Source: Elephas maximus indicus
Lineage: Eukaryota; Chordata; Mammalia; Proboscidea; Elephantidae
Assembly (NCBI RefSeq): GCF_024166365.1
Contig: NC_064827.1
Span: forward strand, 49,938,635 to 50,002,634
Reading direction: 5' to 3'
Length of the DNA stretch: 64,000 nt
Below are positions 33,553 to 44,800 of this stretch, piece after piece. How positions within the stretch are numbered: the first letter of the stretch is position 1; the number at the start of each line of letters is the position of its first letter. A model generated the notes under the pieces. That model had not been told where the DNA came from. It was given only the letters and a program-made list of their open reading frames with translations, and searched no databases. The position numbers and the translations under genes are program-made.

Positions 33553-34570
33553 TGTGGGGGTGGTATCTGACTTCCTCTTAACTTCACAAGGGGGAAGGAG
33601 AAATCAAGATCAATAGCCCAAGGCTGACTCCTATGAGATGCAGGTCAGACGTGCCTCCTCGGACCTTGTGGACCATGTTCACCAATTCTGACACCAACCT
33701 TCCCTCCCATGGCACTCTCTACTTCTTTGTTGGTTTCAATAATTAATTGCAATGGCCACACAGAACTCATAGTCAATACAATTATGGGGTTTATTAGGGA
33801 AGTAACAGGTTACAGTTCAGGTTGAGGAATGCTCAGGATATAGTTCTTCCATCAGGACAGCCTCTTTCCAGCCATGCTCACAGGCAGGCCTCTCTCTGTC
33901 CCTCGGCCTATGCCCTGCTCAGGAAAGTGTTGCAAAGCTCTTTTACCTCTGCCAGTAAGTGCTTGGAGGTACCCCCACTCTGCCAATAAGCATTGGCCCA
34001 AATTGCTCAGCCCTAGCTCCATGGGTCGGCAAACCTTGCTCTACCAAGTGCCTGGACGCACTCTACTCCACCAGCAAGACTCCTACCCAAAGGCCCTTAG
34101 CTTTCTCACTGTGTGGGCTAGGAAGCCCCCCACACCATCTCCTGTCATTCTTTCCTGCTGGTTTCTCCTTCCATTGTTTCCCTGCCAGTGCTTCTCGCCA
34201 TCTTCAGTGTTACAGCTTTCTCTGTCTCACTTTCCGCCTCCTGGTTCCAGGAGCTTCTCAGAGCAGGGGTCCCAGGTCCAAAGGATGTGCTCCACTCTTG
34301 GCCCTTCCTTGGTGGTGGTGAGATCATCTCCTTCCTGCCTCTGGGATGGCTCATTTCAAGCCCAACAGGATGGCAAAACTGACAAATTTCCTTGGTGGAC
34401 CACGATTACTCTATTTGCACAATTCCACCCAATCACTATAGGGTCACTTTGAGTCGGAATTGACTCGACGGCAATGGGTTTTAACAGGTTTACTCAGTCA
34501 CTTGGGTGGAAGTTATAAGACCATGGCAGGAAAGGCCACTGAAAAGTGATCTATCCCACCATGATAGTCC
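33553..34570 (-). mobile_element. Unclassified 1-kb insertion in L1M, LTR-like
   Basis: L1M sequence stops at GAAAAGTTATGTAGGTAGT (about 33541) and resumes at ACCCAGTTCCCCTGATTTTT (about 34590). The block between is GC-richer and is therefore a later insertion. On the minus strand there is AATAAACCCCATAATTG (near 33790), a possible polyadenylation signal, which fits a reversed LTR. Its open frames (33874-34452 and overlaps) match no protein family I recognise. It also includes an AfroSINE end. Confidence 0.4.
34435..34490 (+). mobile_element. AfroSINE 3' end only
   Basis: ACTATAGGGTCACTTTGAGT then CGGAATTGACTCGACGGCAA and TGGGTTTTAACAGG; head missing. Confidence 0.78.
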
Positions 34571-34705
34571 AGAGTACCCAAGTGCCCTATACCCAGTTCC
34601 CCTGATTTTTAACATCTTGTATTAGTATGGTACATTTGTCACAACTAATGAGCTAATATTAATACATTGTTATTAACTTAAGTAGATATTTTATTAGTAT
34701 TTCCT

Positions 34706-34785
34706 TACCTGGTAGCTTCAAACCACCAACCTTTCCATTAGCAACAGAGCACTTAACTATTGGGCCAGCAGGACTCCTTTCCTTA
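34706..34785 (-). mobile_element. AfroSINE head fragment
   Basis: GGTAGCTTCAAACCACCAAC, CTTTCCATTAGCAACAGAGC and CTTAACTATTGGGCCAGCAG then GACTCC: only the tRNA-like half of a reversed SINE, an unusual 3'-truncated piece. Confidence 0.7.
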
Positions 34786-35457
34786 GGTTTTACCTCATGT
34801 CCTTTGTGTGTTCCAGCATCCTATCCAGAATAGCACCTTACATTTAGTCATCATGTCCCCTTAGGTTCCTATAGACTGTGACAATTTCTCATACTTTTCT
34901 TGTTTTTGATGACCTTGATAGTTTTGAGGTATATTACTGCCAGAAGTTTTATCAAAGTGATTGTACTGATTTATACTCCTGTCATTGATGTGGAAGAATT
35001 CCAGCTGCTCCACGTGCTTACGACACTGCTATCATTGGTCGTTTTCTTTTGAGCCATTTTGGGTACCTGTGTCTTATGTGGTATCTTACTGTGGCTTTAA
35101 TTTGTATTTTCCTGATAATCATTAGGATATCTTTTATGAAATACCTATTTGAATCTTTTGCTTGTTTTAAAAATTGGATTTTTTTTCTTTTTAATTTTAG
35201 GGTATGTTTTTTATTCAAATATATTCTAAATAGAAGTCCTTTCCTAGTTACGTGTATTGTGAATGTATTACAAATATCTTCTCTTAATCTATGACTTCTT
35301 TTTTCACTCTTTAATGGTGTATTTTGATTAACAAATTTTTAAAAATTTACTAAAGAATAATGGTTTTGGTTATAACCATGTTATACAATGTATATTTACA
35401 TGTATACTTATAAATGTCATATATATATACATACATGTATATATATTTTATATTTAA

Positions 35458-35662
35458 GGGATCACAGTGGCACAACAATTAAGCACTCAGCTGCTAACTG
35501 AAATGTTCGCAGTTCGAACCCACATAGCAGGTTCATGGGAGAAAGACCTGACGATCTGCTCTCATAAAAATTACAGCCTAGAAAACTCTGTGGGGCGGTT
35601 CTCCTCTGTCACATGTGGTCATGTGAGTTGCAAATTGACTCAACAGCAGCTAACAATGTCAA
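35458..35662 (+). mobile_element. AfroSINE, C form
   Basis: ATCACAGTGGCACAACAATT, GCAGTTCGAACCCACATAGC, GACGATCTGCTCTCATAAAA and TGTGGTCATGTGAGTTGCAA, ending CAACAGCAGCTAACAATGTC. Confidence 0.85.
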
Positions 35663-35663
35663 C

Positions 35664-35664
<1 letters not shown>

Positions 35665-35700
<36 letters not shown>
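35665..35700 (+). repeat. (TG)n microsatellite
   Basis: About 17 TG units between two AfroSINEs, probably grown from the tail of the left one. Confidence 0.9.
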
Positions 35701-35702
<2 letters not shown>

Positions 35703-35845
35703 TGGAGTAGTTAAGAGCTCGGCTGCTACCCAAAAGGTTGCCAGTTCAAATCCAGCAGCCACTCCTTGGAAACTCTATAGGACAGTTCTACCCTATCCTA
35801 TAGGGTAGCTGTGAGTCAGAATTGACTGACAGCAATGGGTATATT
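35701..35845 (+). mobile_element. AfroSINE, short (A) form, head slightly truncated
   Basis: GGTGGAGTAGTTAAGAGCTC, CCAGTTCAAATCCAGCAGCC, CTCTATAGGACAGTTCTACC and AGGGTAGCTGTGAGTCAGAA in order; the first few head bases are replaced by the TG run. Confidence 0.87.
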
Positions 35846-36984
35846 TATGTATTTTATGTATATGTATGAGATACCATTTTATGTAGCTATATATAAAAAA
35901 TATATATGTATAGTTTATAACAATATAATATGATAACTTGTAACAATAATTTTGATAGTTATTTTTTCTTTTATGATTAGTACTTTTTGTGCCCTATTTA
36001 AGAAATCTGCCTATCATCAGGTAATGAAAATATGCTGTGTTTACTTCTAGATTTTTTTACCTTTCACATTTAATTTTTCCATATGATGTAAAGTATGGGT
36101 CAAGGTTAATTTATTTCATATAGATATCCAGTTGATTCAGAATCATTTATTTAAAGACCATTTTGTCTTTCATTGAATTTCAGTGGTGCTTTGTTGTAAA
36201 TCAGGTAAGCATATATTCATGTGTCTATTAATGAAATATGTTTTATTCCATTTAGCTATTTATCTTTCCTTTTGCCAATACCATGGTGGAACTGGAACTC
36301 ATATGCAAAGATTTTTGATTGGTTATTCATTTTCTTTAATGACTATGAGTCTGTTCAGGATTTCTGTTTCTTCTAGTGTCAGTTTTGGTAGGTTATATAT
36401 TTATAGCTTTAAATGATTCGTGATAGTTTCTTTGCATCATCTGTAGAAAATGTCTCTGTTAATATTTTTTATGATGTTTATTTGATCTTTTTTTTATTCA
36501 TTTCACTTTTGGCTTTTTTTAGTTCTTTCTATTTTATTGTACTCTTAATTTAAAATTTCTTCTAATTGCTTTGATTTGTTTTACTTTCTTTTTTTTTAAC
36601 TTCCAAAGATGAATGGTTCGGATATTAATTTCAGCCTTCTTTTCTAATGTCGATATTTAAAGATCTAAGTTTCCATGGAAGTACTGCTTTAGCTGCATCC
36701 AACCAAAGTAAATGGAATTTTTATCATCATTCAGTTAAAAATATTTTATACTTTCTGTTATGATATTTTCTTTGGCTCTTGGATTATTTAGAAATATACT
36801 TCTTAATTTCCAAGTGCAGGAGCATTTTTTTAAGCTATGATTTTATTACTGATTTTTAGCTTAATTGTATTATAGTCACAGAACATATTCTGCATGACTT
36901 CTGTCCTTTGAAATTTATTGAGGCTTGCTTTATGGCTCAGACTACGACCAGTTTTGCTAAATGTTCCATGCACACTTAAATTGA

Positions 36985-38395
36985 AAAATATGTACATAAT
37001 TATGTCACTTCCTTGCTCAAAACTCTTTAATTGCTTCCCATTGTACTTGGAATAAAATTTAAAAGGCTATATTTATCTCTTTCCCTCTTCAGCCTCATTT
37101 TTAACTACTGTCTTCCTAAAAAACTTGTGTTTTTTCAGTTCCTCAAACCTGCCAAGCCCGTTTCAGAGCCTTTCCCTAAAATGCTGTTCTCCCCATTCTC
37201 TGTATGGCTGTTTCTCAACCTTCAGGTCTCCATGTTAAGATCACTTCTTCAAAAAGATCTGCTCTAGCCATCAATCTCAGTTAAATCATTCATTGTTCTC
37301 TCTTGGCAGTTTGTACTTTTCCTTCATAGAACTCATCTCAGATTGTAGGCATATATTTATTTTATGACTTTTTTTTTTTAATTGTACTTTAGATGAAGGT
37401 TTACAGAACAAACTAGTTCCTCATCAGTTAGTACACAAATTGTTCTATGACATTAACAACCCCACGACATGTCAACACTCTCTCTTCTGAACCCTGGGTT
37501 CCCTATTACCAGCTCTCCTGTTGCCTCCTGCCTTCTAGTCCCTGCCCCAGGACTGGTGTGCCCCTTTAGTCTTGTTTTGTTCCATGGGCCTGTTCAATCT
37601 TTGGCTGAAGGGTGAACCTCTGTAGTGACCTTGTTAACTGAGCTGAAAGGGTGTCAGGGGGCCATACTCTCAGGGTTTCTCCAGTTTCTGTCAGGGCAGC
37701 CAGTCTGGTCTTTCATTTTGAGTTAGGATTTTTTTCTGCATTTTTCTCCAGCTCTGTCCAGGACCCTCTATTGTGATCCCTGTCAGAGCTGTCAATGATG
37801 GTAGCTGGGCACCATCTAGCTGTACTGGACTGAGACTGATGGAGGCCGTGATAAATGTGGTCCATTAGTCCTTTGGACTAATCTTTCCCTTTTATGTTTA
37901 GTTTTCTTCATTCTTCCTTGCTCCTAAAGGGATGAGACCAGTGGAGTATCCTAGATGGCCACCCACAGGCTTTTAAGTCCCCAGACGCTACTCACCAAAG
38001 TAGAATGTAGAACATCCTCTTTATAAACTATGTTATGCCAGTTGAGCTAGATATTCCCCAAGATTACGGTCCCCAGAGCCCTCAGCCCAGCAATTCGGTC
38101 CCTTGGGGAGTTTGGATGTTTATCTGGAGCTCCCATGACCTTGCCATGTACAGGTTGTGCTGGCTTCCCCAGTATTGTGTTCTGTCTTGCCCTTCACCAA
38201 AGTTTCTACTTTGTCTAACTAATTTTTAATGTCTCCCTCTTTAATAAGCTATTAGCCTTCATGAGTGTATACTGGATCTGTTTAATTCATCACTATATGC
38301 ATAAAACGCAGCACAGTACTGGGTATATAGTACTTGGTGTATGGTAGGCACATGAAAAATATTTGGTGAAGGAATGAATAAATCTTATAATCTTT
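36985..38395 (+). mobile_element. L2 LINE 3' end, split by an L1
   Basis: Left part 36985-37368: TCACTTCCTTGCTCAAAACT, GCTTCCCATTGTACTTGGAA, AGATCACTTCTTCAAAAAGA. Right part 38226-38395: CTATTAGCCTTCATGAGTGT, GGGTATATAGTACTTGGTGT, then AATATTTGGTGAAGGAATGA. Together they give one L2 end in order, with an L1 inserted between. Confidence 0.7.
37370..38225 (-). mobile_element. L1 LINE 3' UTR, inserted in L2
   Basis: T-run then GTACTTTAGATGAAGGTTTA and, later, CAGGCTTTTAAGTCCCCAGA and CCCCAAGATTACGGTCCCCA, the same 3' UTR as at 3690 and, reversed, as at 47.9 kb. Short, 5' truncated. Confidence 0.85.
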
Positions 38396-38769
38396 CTTAT
38401 AGAGATCTTTTTTTCTTAAGTAGACTGTAATCATATTGAGGGTGGGCACTTGTGAAATCTGAGTTGAAATAAGTTGAATTGAGAGACAAATTAGAACTAA
38501 ATTCTCTAGGGGAAAAATTTTTTTAAGTTAGAATGCTTTACAAAAAAATTACCTTGTAAGATGAATTCTTCATTATTTTAATGAAAAATGTAGCCATCAA
38601 AGGAAAGAAAATATGATGTATGTTGTAAATTAGAAATACTTATACAGGGTCAGTCATACAAATTAACTGATACATTTTTTCATAAAATTTGAAGTATTCA
38701 TATAATTTTATATCCCTAAAAAGAAAAAACTAAAAAAAGAAAATGATGGTGTGAAATTGGAATAGGACT

Positions 38770-38935
38770 AATCCAAAGTAAACCCATCACCGTCGAGTTG
38801 ACTCCAACTCATAGTGACCCTATAGGACAGGGTAGAACTACCCCGCAGGGTTTCCAAGGAGCAGCTGGTGGATTTGAACTCCTGATCTTTTAGTTAGCAG
38901 CCTGAGCTCTTAACCATTGTCTCACCAGGGCTCCA
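38770..38935 (-). mobile_element. AfroSINE, short (A) form, with target-site duplication
   Basis: Reversed from AAACCCATCACCGTCGAGTT to CATTGTCTCACCAGGGCTCC. GAATAGGACT occurs at 38760-38769 and 38936-38945. Confidence 0.93.
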
Positions 38936-39670
38936 GAATAGGACTGCTCATCTTTTAAGAATTGTGCCGTTATGTCCCCTATGCATGGATAGCAATACCT
39001 TCAATCTGTGATATTTCCCAATATTTGAATATTCCTACTAAAATAATAACTTTCATCTTAAATTTCAATATAATTAAAACATCCTTTTAAAAAAAAAGTT
39101 TGATTGTCTCTAAATATGCAACTTCTGTTTCCTAAATTAGCTACGTAATAAAAAAAATTAACATAATAAAAAAAAAATACTACAGATAAATTATTTTTTC
39201 TCGAATTTTTGCTCACCAGCTCCTTAGTGAATTAATTCACTTTGGCATTTTCTGTTTTCCTTTCTCTGTTTCCATGGAAAAGTATGTCACTAATGTGTTT
39301 GACTCCTTGGAAACAGATGAGTAACTCTTTCTACATACGCAGGTAAATAAATTGAACACTTTCTATGCTGCTCATTGTCCTGCAGGAGGACTGAAGAGGC
39401 TTCCCCTGAATGAGACATTATTTCAGTAGTAATTCTTAGTGTTTAACCTAATACAGTGTGTTAATGTTTTAACACAACTCACTATTTCCTGGATTCAGAT
39501 ATATTAGGGCTCAGTTCTGGGGCTTAAAAACATAAACATGTAAAAATCTTCTTATGCTGTGGTTATCGTTTATGCATATGTAGGTTTTTCTTTCAACATC
39601 AAATTCAGGTAATTTGAATGAATGCCAGAGATAAAATTGATAATAGAATTTAAGAGATTCGTTTTAATAC

Positions 39671-39888
39671 TCTACAATGTAGTATAGTAGAAAGCATATG
39701 GATTTTAGAGTCATGTAAACATGTGTTTCGAATTCTGGCTTTCTCATTTATTAACTATATCACTTGGGTAAGCCACTTAATCTTTTTGAGCCTCAGCTTC
39801 CTCATCTGCAAACTATAGGTTATGATACTACACTTGCATGAAAGTTAAATGACATCTATAAGGTATCTAGCATGGCACCTGACATATA
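39671..39888 (+). mobile_element. MIR SINE
   Basis: Well preserved: GTATAGTAGAAAGCATATGG, TTCGAATTCTGGCTTTCTCA, AGCCTCAGCTTCCTCATCTG and TCTAGCATGGCACCTGACAT. Its end served as the target for two AfroSINEs. Confidence 0.85.
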
Positions 39889-40014
39889 CCAAAAAAAACC
39901 AAAAAAACAAAACCTGTTGCTGTTGAGTCAATTTTGACTCATAGTGACCCTATAGGACAGAGTAGAACTGTCCCAGAAGGTTTCAAAGGAGCACCTGGTG
40001 GATTCAAGCTGCAG
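39889..40014 (-). mobile_element. AfroSINE, 5' truncated, first of two at one target
   Basis: Reversed: AAACCTGTTGCTGTTGAGTC, CAGAGTAGAACTGTCCCAGA, GGTGGATTCAAGCTGCAG; the tRNA-like head beyond the B box is missing. ACCTGACATATA flanks it at 39877-39888 and 40015-40026. Confidence 0.9.
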
Positions 40015-40026
40015 ACCTGACATATA

Positions 40027-40194
40027 CCAAAAAAACCAAACCCAGCGCCATCGAGTCAATTCCGACTCATAGCGACCCTATAGGACAGAGTAGAATTGCC
40101 CCGTAGAGTCTCCAAGGAGTGCCTGGTGGATTTGAACTGCCGACCCTTTGGTTAGCGGCCGTAGCACTTAACCACTACACCACCAGGGTTTCCA
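40027..40194 (-). mobile_element. AfroSINE, full, second of two at one target
   Basis: Reversed from AAACCCAGCGCCATCGAGTC to CTACACCACCAGGGTTTCCA. ACCTGACATATA flanks it at 40015-40026 and 40195-40206. It is the copy closest to the apparent consensus in the window. Confidence 0.93.
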
Positions 40195-40515
40195 ACCTGA
40201 CATATAAAAAAAATATAGTAGATAATAAATAGTGCTTCATTGCCATTGCTGTTATATGAAGTTGGACATAGAGTAAAATAATCAAGTCATATAAATTCAG
40301 AAATGTCTCAAAATAAAAAAAGCTGTAAATGCTACAAAGAATAATACTGTTTTCTTTGTGAAAACCAAACAAATTAACTTATAAATATACACAGTGTATA
40401 ATCATTTATATTGTCATTACTGCTAACAGTACGTGGGATTGTTTGCAGTGGTATAGTGACAAGCCAACACTATCCTGATTATACTACAACTTCTATTGCT
40501 CTGTCCCTGTTCTCA

Positions 40516-40715
40516 GAGCCCTGGTGGTGCAGTAGTTAAGCACTCAGCTGCTAACCGAAAGATTGGTGTTTCAGTCCACCAGCCACTCTGTGGGAGAAAG
40601 ATGAGGCATTCTAGTATAAAGATTTACAACCTTGGAAACCCTATGAGGCAGTTCCACTCTGTCCTACAGGGTCGCTATGAATTGAAATGGACTCAATGGC
40701 AGTGGGTTTTGGTCT
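40516..40715 (+). mobile_element. AfroSINE, C form
   Basis: GAGCCCTGGTGGTGCAGTAG, TGTTTCAGTCCACCAGCCAC, GTATAAAGATTTACAACCTT and AGGGTCGCTATGAATTGAAA in order; complete. Confidence 0.88.
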
Positions 40716-41019
40716 GGTCCACGTTTTGAGCAAGTATAAATCTCTTTGAATTATTTCTGCTTCTTGTTTGTAACATCTCAGCACAACAGTTAGGTATGGC
40801 AAGGAGCCTTAGAAGTGGCAGAGTGGCAGCACTATTTCAGGTCACTTTTTCCTTTCTCTCAACCCTTACCTTAAATGTCCGGTTTGTTAAGTGTTTTATA
40901 AATGCTTGCTTATAAACATATGTATTTTAAAATATGTTTAAATGTATAAGCATTCATTCTAATGATAGTTAACAATTATAAAGTTGATGATTCATGTGCC
41001 ATGAATTGTGTAAAGTGTT

Positions 41020-41225
41020 TCACAACTCATTAACTCATTTAACATTGAAACAATACCAAGTATTTTAGGAACCCTTAAATTTTTTTTTATTAGAGTCATT
41101 TTTTAGGTGAGGAAACTGAGGCAAAGAAAGATTATGTAACTTGTTTAATAAGTAGCTGAACTGAGATTAAACCCAGGAAGTCTGATTCCATAGCCTATAC
41201 TTTTAGTTACTAAACTACAGGGCCT
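41020..41225 (-). mobile_element. MIR SINE
   Basis: GAGTCATTTTTTAGGTGAGG, AAACTGAGGCAAAGAAAGAT, GTAGCTGAACTGAGATTAAA then CCCAGGAAGTCTGATTCC in reversed MIR order. Confidence 0.75.
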
Positions 41226-41360
41226 CAACATATGAGTAGGTATTTCTAGTGTATCTGTACATTCGTATGTATGAAGAAATAAAGAGTGAGAAATAACTGG
41301 CCAGATCAGAGCCTTGACTGATGAGCTAAATGGTTATGTAGATTGTTTTCTTTAGCCTTT

Positions 41361-41407
41361 TGTGTGTGTGTGTGTGCGTGCGCGTGCATGTGTGCGTGCA
41401 TGTGTGC
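41361..41407 (+). repeat. (TG)n/(GCGTGCATG)n low-complexity tract
   Basis: TG units pass into mixed GCGTGC and GCATGTGTG repeats over about 45 bp. Confidence 0.8.
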
Positions 41408-41918
41408 TATGGGCCACTTTGGGCAGTCTGGTAACACTTTTACGGATACCTTCTCAGAAAAAAATATTTTTAAGAGCTTAAATATAATACATACAATACA
41501 AAGGAAACCAATTATATTGAAGTAAAGTTATCAAAATATTTAAAAGTTGTGATATAGCAATACAGCTAGAATATTTTCTATTGACACATAAAATAGCAAG
41601 ATCTCGTGAAGATCTAACAACTATAATAATTTCAAAATAATCAGTATTGATACTTTAACATATCTACCATTCTGGGGTTTTTTGTTTATACCAATTATAG
41701 TGATAAAATATGTAAAAATATTTTGTAAAATCTCAAATGCCTTCAAAATATAGAAAGTCTAATGTTGTTATTCTCATATGTTGGGACACTGATACTCAAA
41801 AGTTAAGAAATTTGGTCACATAGCAAAGAACAACCGAAGCTGAGACTCAAACCAAGTCATTTGATTCAGCGGCATCATTAGAATTGGTGTCACCTAGTGT
41901 GGTAACTCATAGTGTCAC

Positions 41919-41926
<8 letters not shown>

Positions 41927-41956
<30 letters not shown>
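41927..41956 (+). repeat. (CA)n microsatellite
   Basis: About 15 CA units. The preceding GGCATCATTAGAATTGGTGT then CACCTAGTGTGGTAACTCAT resembles, reversed, the block at 46395-46470. Confidence 0.9.
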
Positions 41957-41959
<3 letters not shown>

Positions 41960-42133
41960 CTCCTTCTATGCCAGACCATACGGAATCCTTAGTAATGTTT
42001 TTTGTACTAATGTTACTCATAAATCGTTATTTCCATATATCACTCTTTATTTTCCTGTAATTACTATGTCATTCTCAAAAGAGTTATTGATCTAAGTTCA
42101 AAAATATTACCATATTATGGTAGCTAAAAGGCC

Positions 42134-42945
42134 AGAATTTTTTTTTTCCTGTTTTCTTTTTTTTATTGAGCTTTAGGTGGAAGTTTATAGCTCAAGTTAA
42201 TTTCTCATCAAAAATGTATACACGTATTGCTTTGTGACATTGGTTGCAATCCCCATAATGTGACAACACACTCCCCCCTTCCCACCCCAGCTTCCCTGTG
42301 TCCATTTGTCCAGTTCCTGTCACTTCCTGCCTTCTCATCCTGCTTTTGGACAGGAGTTGCCCATTTGATCTCGTATATTTGACTGAACTAAGAAACACCT
42401 TCCTCATGTGTGTTATTTTTTGTTTTATAGGTCTGTCTCATCTTTGCCTGAAAAGTGGACTTCAGGATTGGTTTCAGTTGTGGGTTAGCAGAGAGTCTGG
42501 GGCCATAGTTTTGGGGGGTTCCTCAAGTCTCTCTCTGACCAGTAAGTCTGGTCTTTTTATGTGAATTTGAACACTTTTCTACATTTTTCTCCTGCTCTGT
42601 CCCAGACTCTCTGTTGTGGTCCCTGTCAAGGTGGTCATTGGTGGTAGCCAGGCACCATCTAGTTCTTCTGGTCTCAGACCAGTGGAGTCTCTCGTTCATG
42701 TGGACCTTTAGCCCTTTGGGCTAATATTTTCCTTGTGTCTGTGGTTTCTTCATTCTACTTTACTCCAGGTGGGATGGGACCAATAGATTTATCTTAGACG
42801 GCCACTTGCAGGCTTTTAAGACCCTAGACACTACTCACCAAAGTGGATTGTAGAACATTTTCTTTATAAAATATGTTGTGCCAATTGACCTAGATATTCC
42901 CCAAGACTATGATTCCCAGCCCCCACCCCCAGCTAATCAGTCCCA
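42134..42945 (-). mobile_element. L1 LINE 3' UTR, second subfamily
   Basis: T-rich start, then TTTATTGAGCTTTAGGTGGA, ATAATGTGACAACACACTCC, CAGGCTTTTAAGACCCTAGA and CCCCAAGACTATGATTCCCA. Same layout as at 3690 but with a different 3' terminus. It stops where RTE sequence begins, near 42945. Confidence 0.82.
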
Positions 42946-43454
42946 AGTAAAATTAAATCCTTGACAGCTTCAATATTTTCTCTTTGTCATGATATTGCTT
43001 ATTAGTCCACTTGTGAGGATTTTTGTTTTCTTTATGTTGAGGTGTAATCCATACTGAAAGCTGTAGTCTTTGATCTTCATCAGTAAGTGCTTCAAATTCT
43101 TTTCACCTTCAGTAAGCAAAGTTGTGTCAATTGCATATTGCAGGTTGTTAATGAGTCTTCCTCCAATCCTGCTGCCTTCTTCTTTATATAGTCCAGCTTC
43201 TCAGATTATTTGCTCAGCATAGACATTGAATAAGTATGGTGAAAGGGTACAATCTTGGCACACACCTTTCCTAATTTTAAACCACACAGTATCCTCTCGT
43301 TCTGTTTGAATGACTGCCTCTTAGTATATGTACGGGTTCCATATGAGCACAATTAAGTGTTCTGGAATTCCCATTCTTCCCAGTGTTATCCATAATTTCT
43401 GTGATCCACAGAGTTGAATGCCTTTGCATAATCAATAAAACACAAGTAAATATC

Positions 43455-43974
43455 TGTCATGGACTAAATTATGTCCTCCCAAAAATGTGTGTATCAACTT
43501 GGTTAGGCCATGATTCCCCATATTATGTGGTTGTCCTCCATTTTGTGATTGTAATTTTATGTTGCGAGGATTAGGGTGGGATTGTAACAGGACTCTTACT
43601 CAGGTCACCTCCCCGATCCAATATAAAGGGAGTTTCCCTGGGGTGTGGCCTGCACCACCTTTTATCTCTCAAGAGATAAAAGGAAAGGGAAGCAACCAGA
43701 GAGTTGGGGACCTCATACCACCAAGAAAGCAGCACCAGGAGCAGACAGCATCCTTTGGACCTGGGGTTCCTGTGCCTGAGAAGCTCCTTGACCAGGGGAA
43801 GATTGATGGTAAGGAATCTTCCCCCAGAGCCAACAGAGAGAGAAAGCCATTCCCTGGAGCTGACACCCTAAATTTGGACTTGTAACCTACTAGATTGTGA
43901 GAGAATAAATTTTTCTTTGTTAAAGCCATCCACTTGTGGTATTTCTGTTATAGCAGCACTAGATGACTAAGATA
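43455..43974 (+). mobile_element. Solo LTR (MaLR-like) nested in RTE
   Basis: TGTCATGGACTAAATTATGT to GATGACTAAGATA, with AATAAATTTTTC as polyadenylation signal. Flanked by ATATC (43450-43454) and GTATC (43975-43979), a 4-of-5 match duplication. The RTE reading is continuous when it is removed. Sister copy: 24757-25263. Confidence 0.78.
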
Positions 43975-44800
43975 GTATCTTTCTAGTATTTGCTTTCAGC
44001 CAAGATCCATCTGACATCAGCAATGATGTTGTCATTCCATGTCCTCTTCTGAGCCTGGCTTGGATTTCTGGCAGTTGCCTTTCGATGCACTGCTGCAACA
44101 GTTTTTTAATTATCTTCAGCAAAATTTTATTTGCATGTTGTATTGGTGATATTGTTCAATAATTTCCACATTCTGTTAGGTCACTTTTCTTTGCAGTGGG
44201 CAGAACTATGACCCTCTTCCAGTCAGTTGGCAAGATACCTGTCTTCCAAATTTCTTGGCATAGGTAAGTGAGCACTTTGTGTATTGCATCTATTTGTTGA
44301 AGCAACTGTATTGGTGTTCCATCAATTCCTGGAACCTGTTTTCCACCATTGCCTTCAGTGCAGTTGGACTTTTTCCTTCACTACCATTGGTTCTTGATTA
44401 TATGCTACCTCCTGAAATGGTTGAACATTGACCAATTCTTTTTGGTACAGTGACTCTGTATATTTCTTGCATTGTCTTTTGATGCCTCCTGTGTCGTTCA
44501 ATATTTTGCCCATAGAATCCTTCAATATTGCAACTCGATGCTTGAATTTTTCCTTCAGTTTTTCAGCTTAAGAAATGCTGAGTGTGTTCTTCCCTTTTGG
44601 TTTTCTAACTACAGGTCTTTGCACATTTCATTATATTTTGCTTTGTCTTCTCAAGCCACCCTTTGAAATCTTCTCTTCAGCTCTTTTACTTCATTTCTTC
44701 CATTCGCTTTAGCTACTCTACGTTCAAGAGCAAGGTTCAGACTCCCTTTTGACGTCCATTTCTTTCTTTCCTGTCTTTTTAATGACCTTTTGCATTCCTG

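Larger units (their letters stand above)
34571..36980 (-). mobile_element. Old L1M LINE (3' UTR into ORF2), split by SINEs
   Basis: Reversed L1M order: TTTTTAACATCTTGTATTAG (3' UTR), CTTTTCTTGTTTTTGATGAC, TTTGTATTTTCCTGATAATC, CAGTTGATTCAGAATCATTT, then an ORF2 part with CTTTGGCTCTTGGATTATTT and AATGTTCCATGCACACTTAA. AfroSINE pieces at 34706-34785, 35458-35662 and 35701-35845 interrupt it. All frames are dead. Confidence 0.7.

Noticed and set aside
33874..34452. 192-codon open frame, rich in Pro, Ser and Leu
   Set aside because: No start context, splice signals or family resemblance; two overlapping frames are equally open, which points to composition of a repeat-like block.
40027..40194. 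AfroSINE head read as a functional tRNA gene
   Set aside because: A- and B-box-like blocks are present, but there is no cloverleaf and the copies carry SINE bodies, tails and target duplications.
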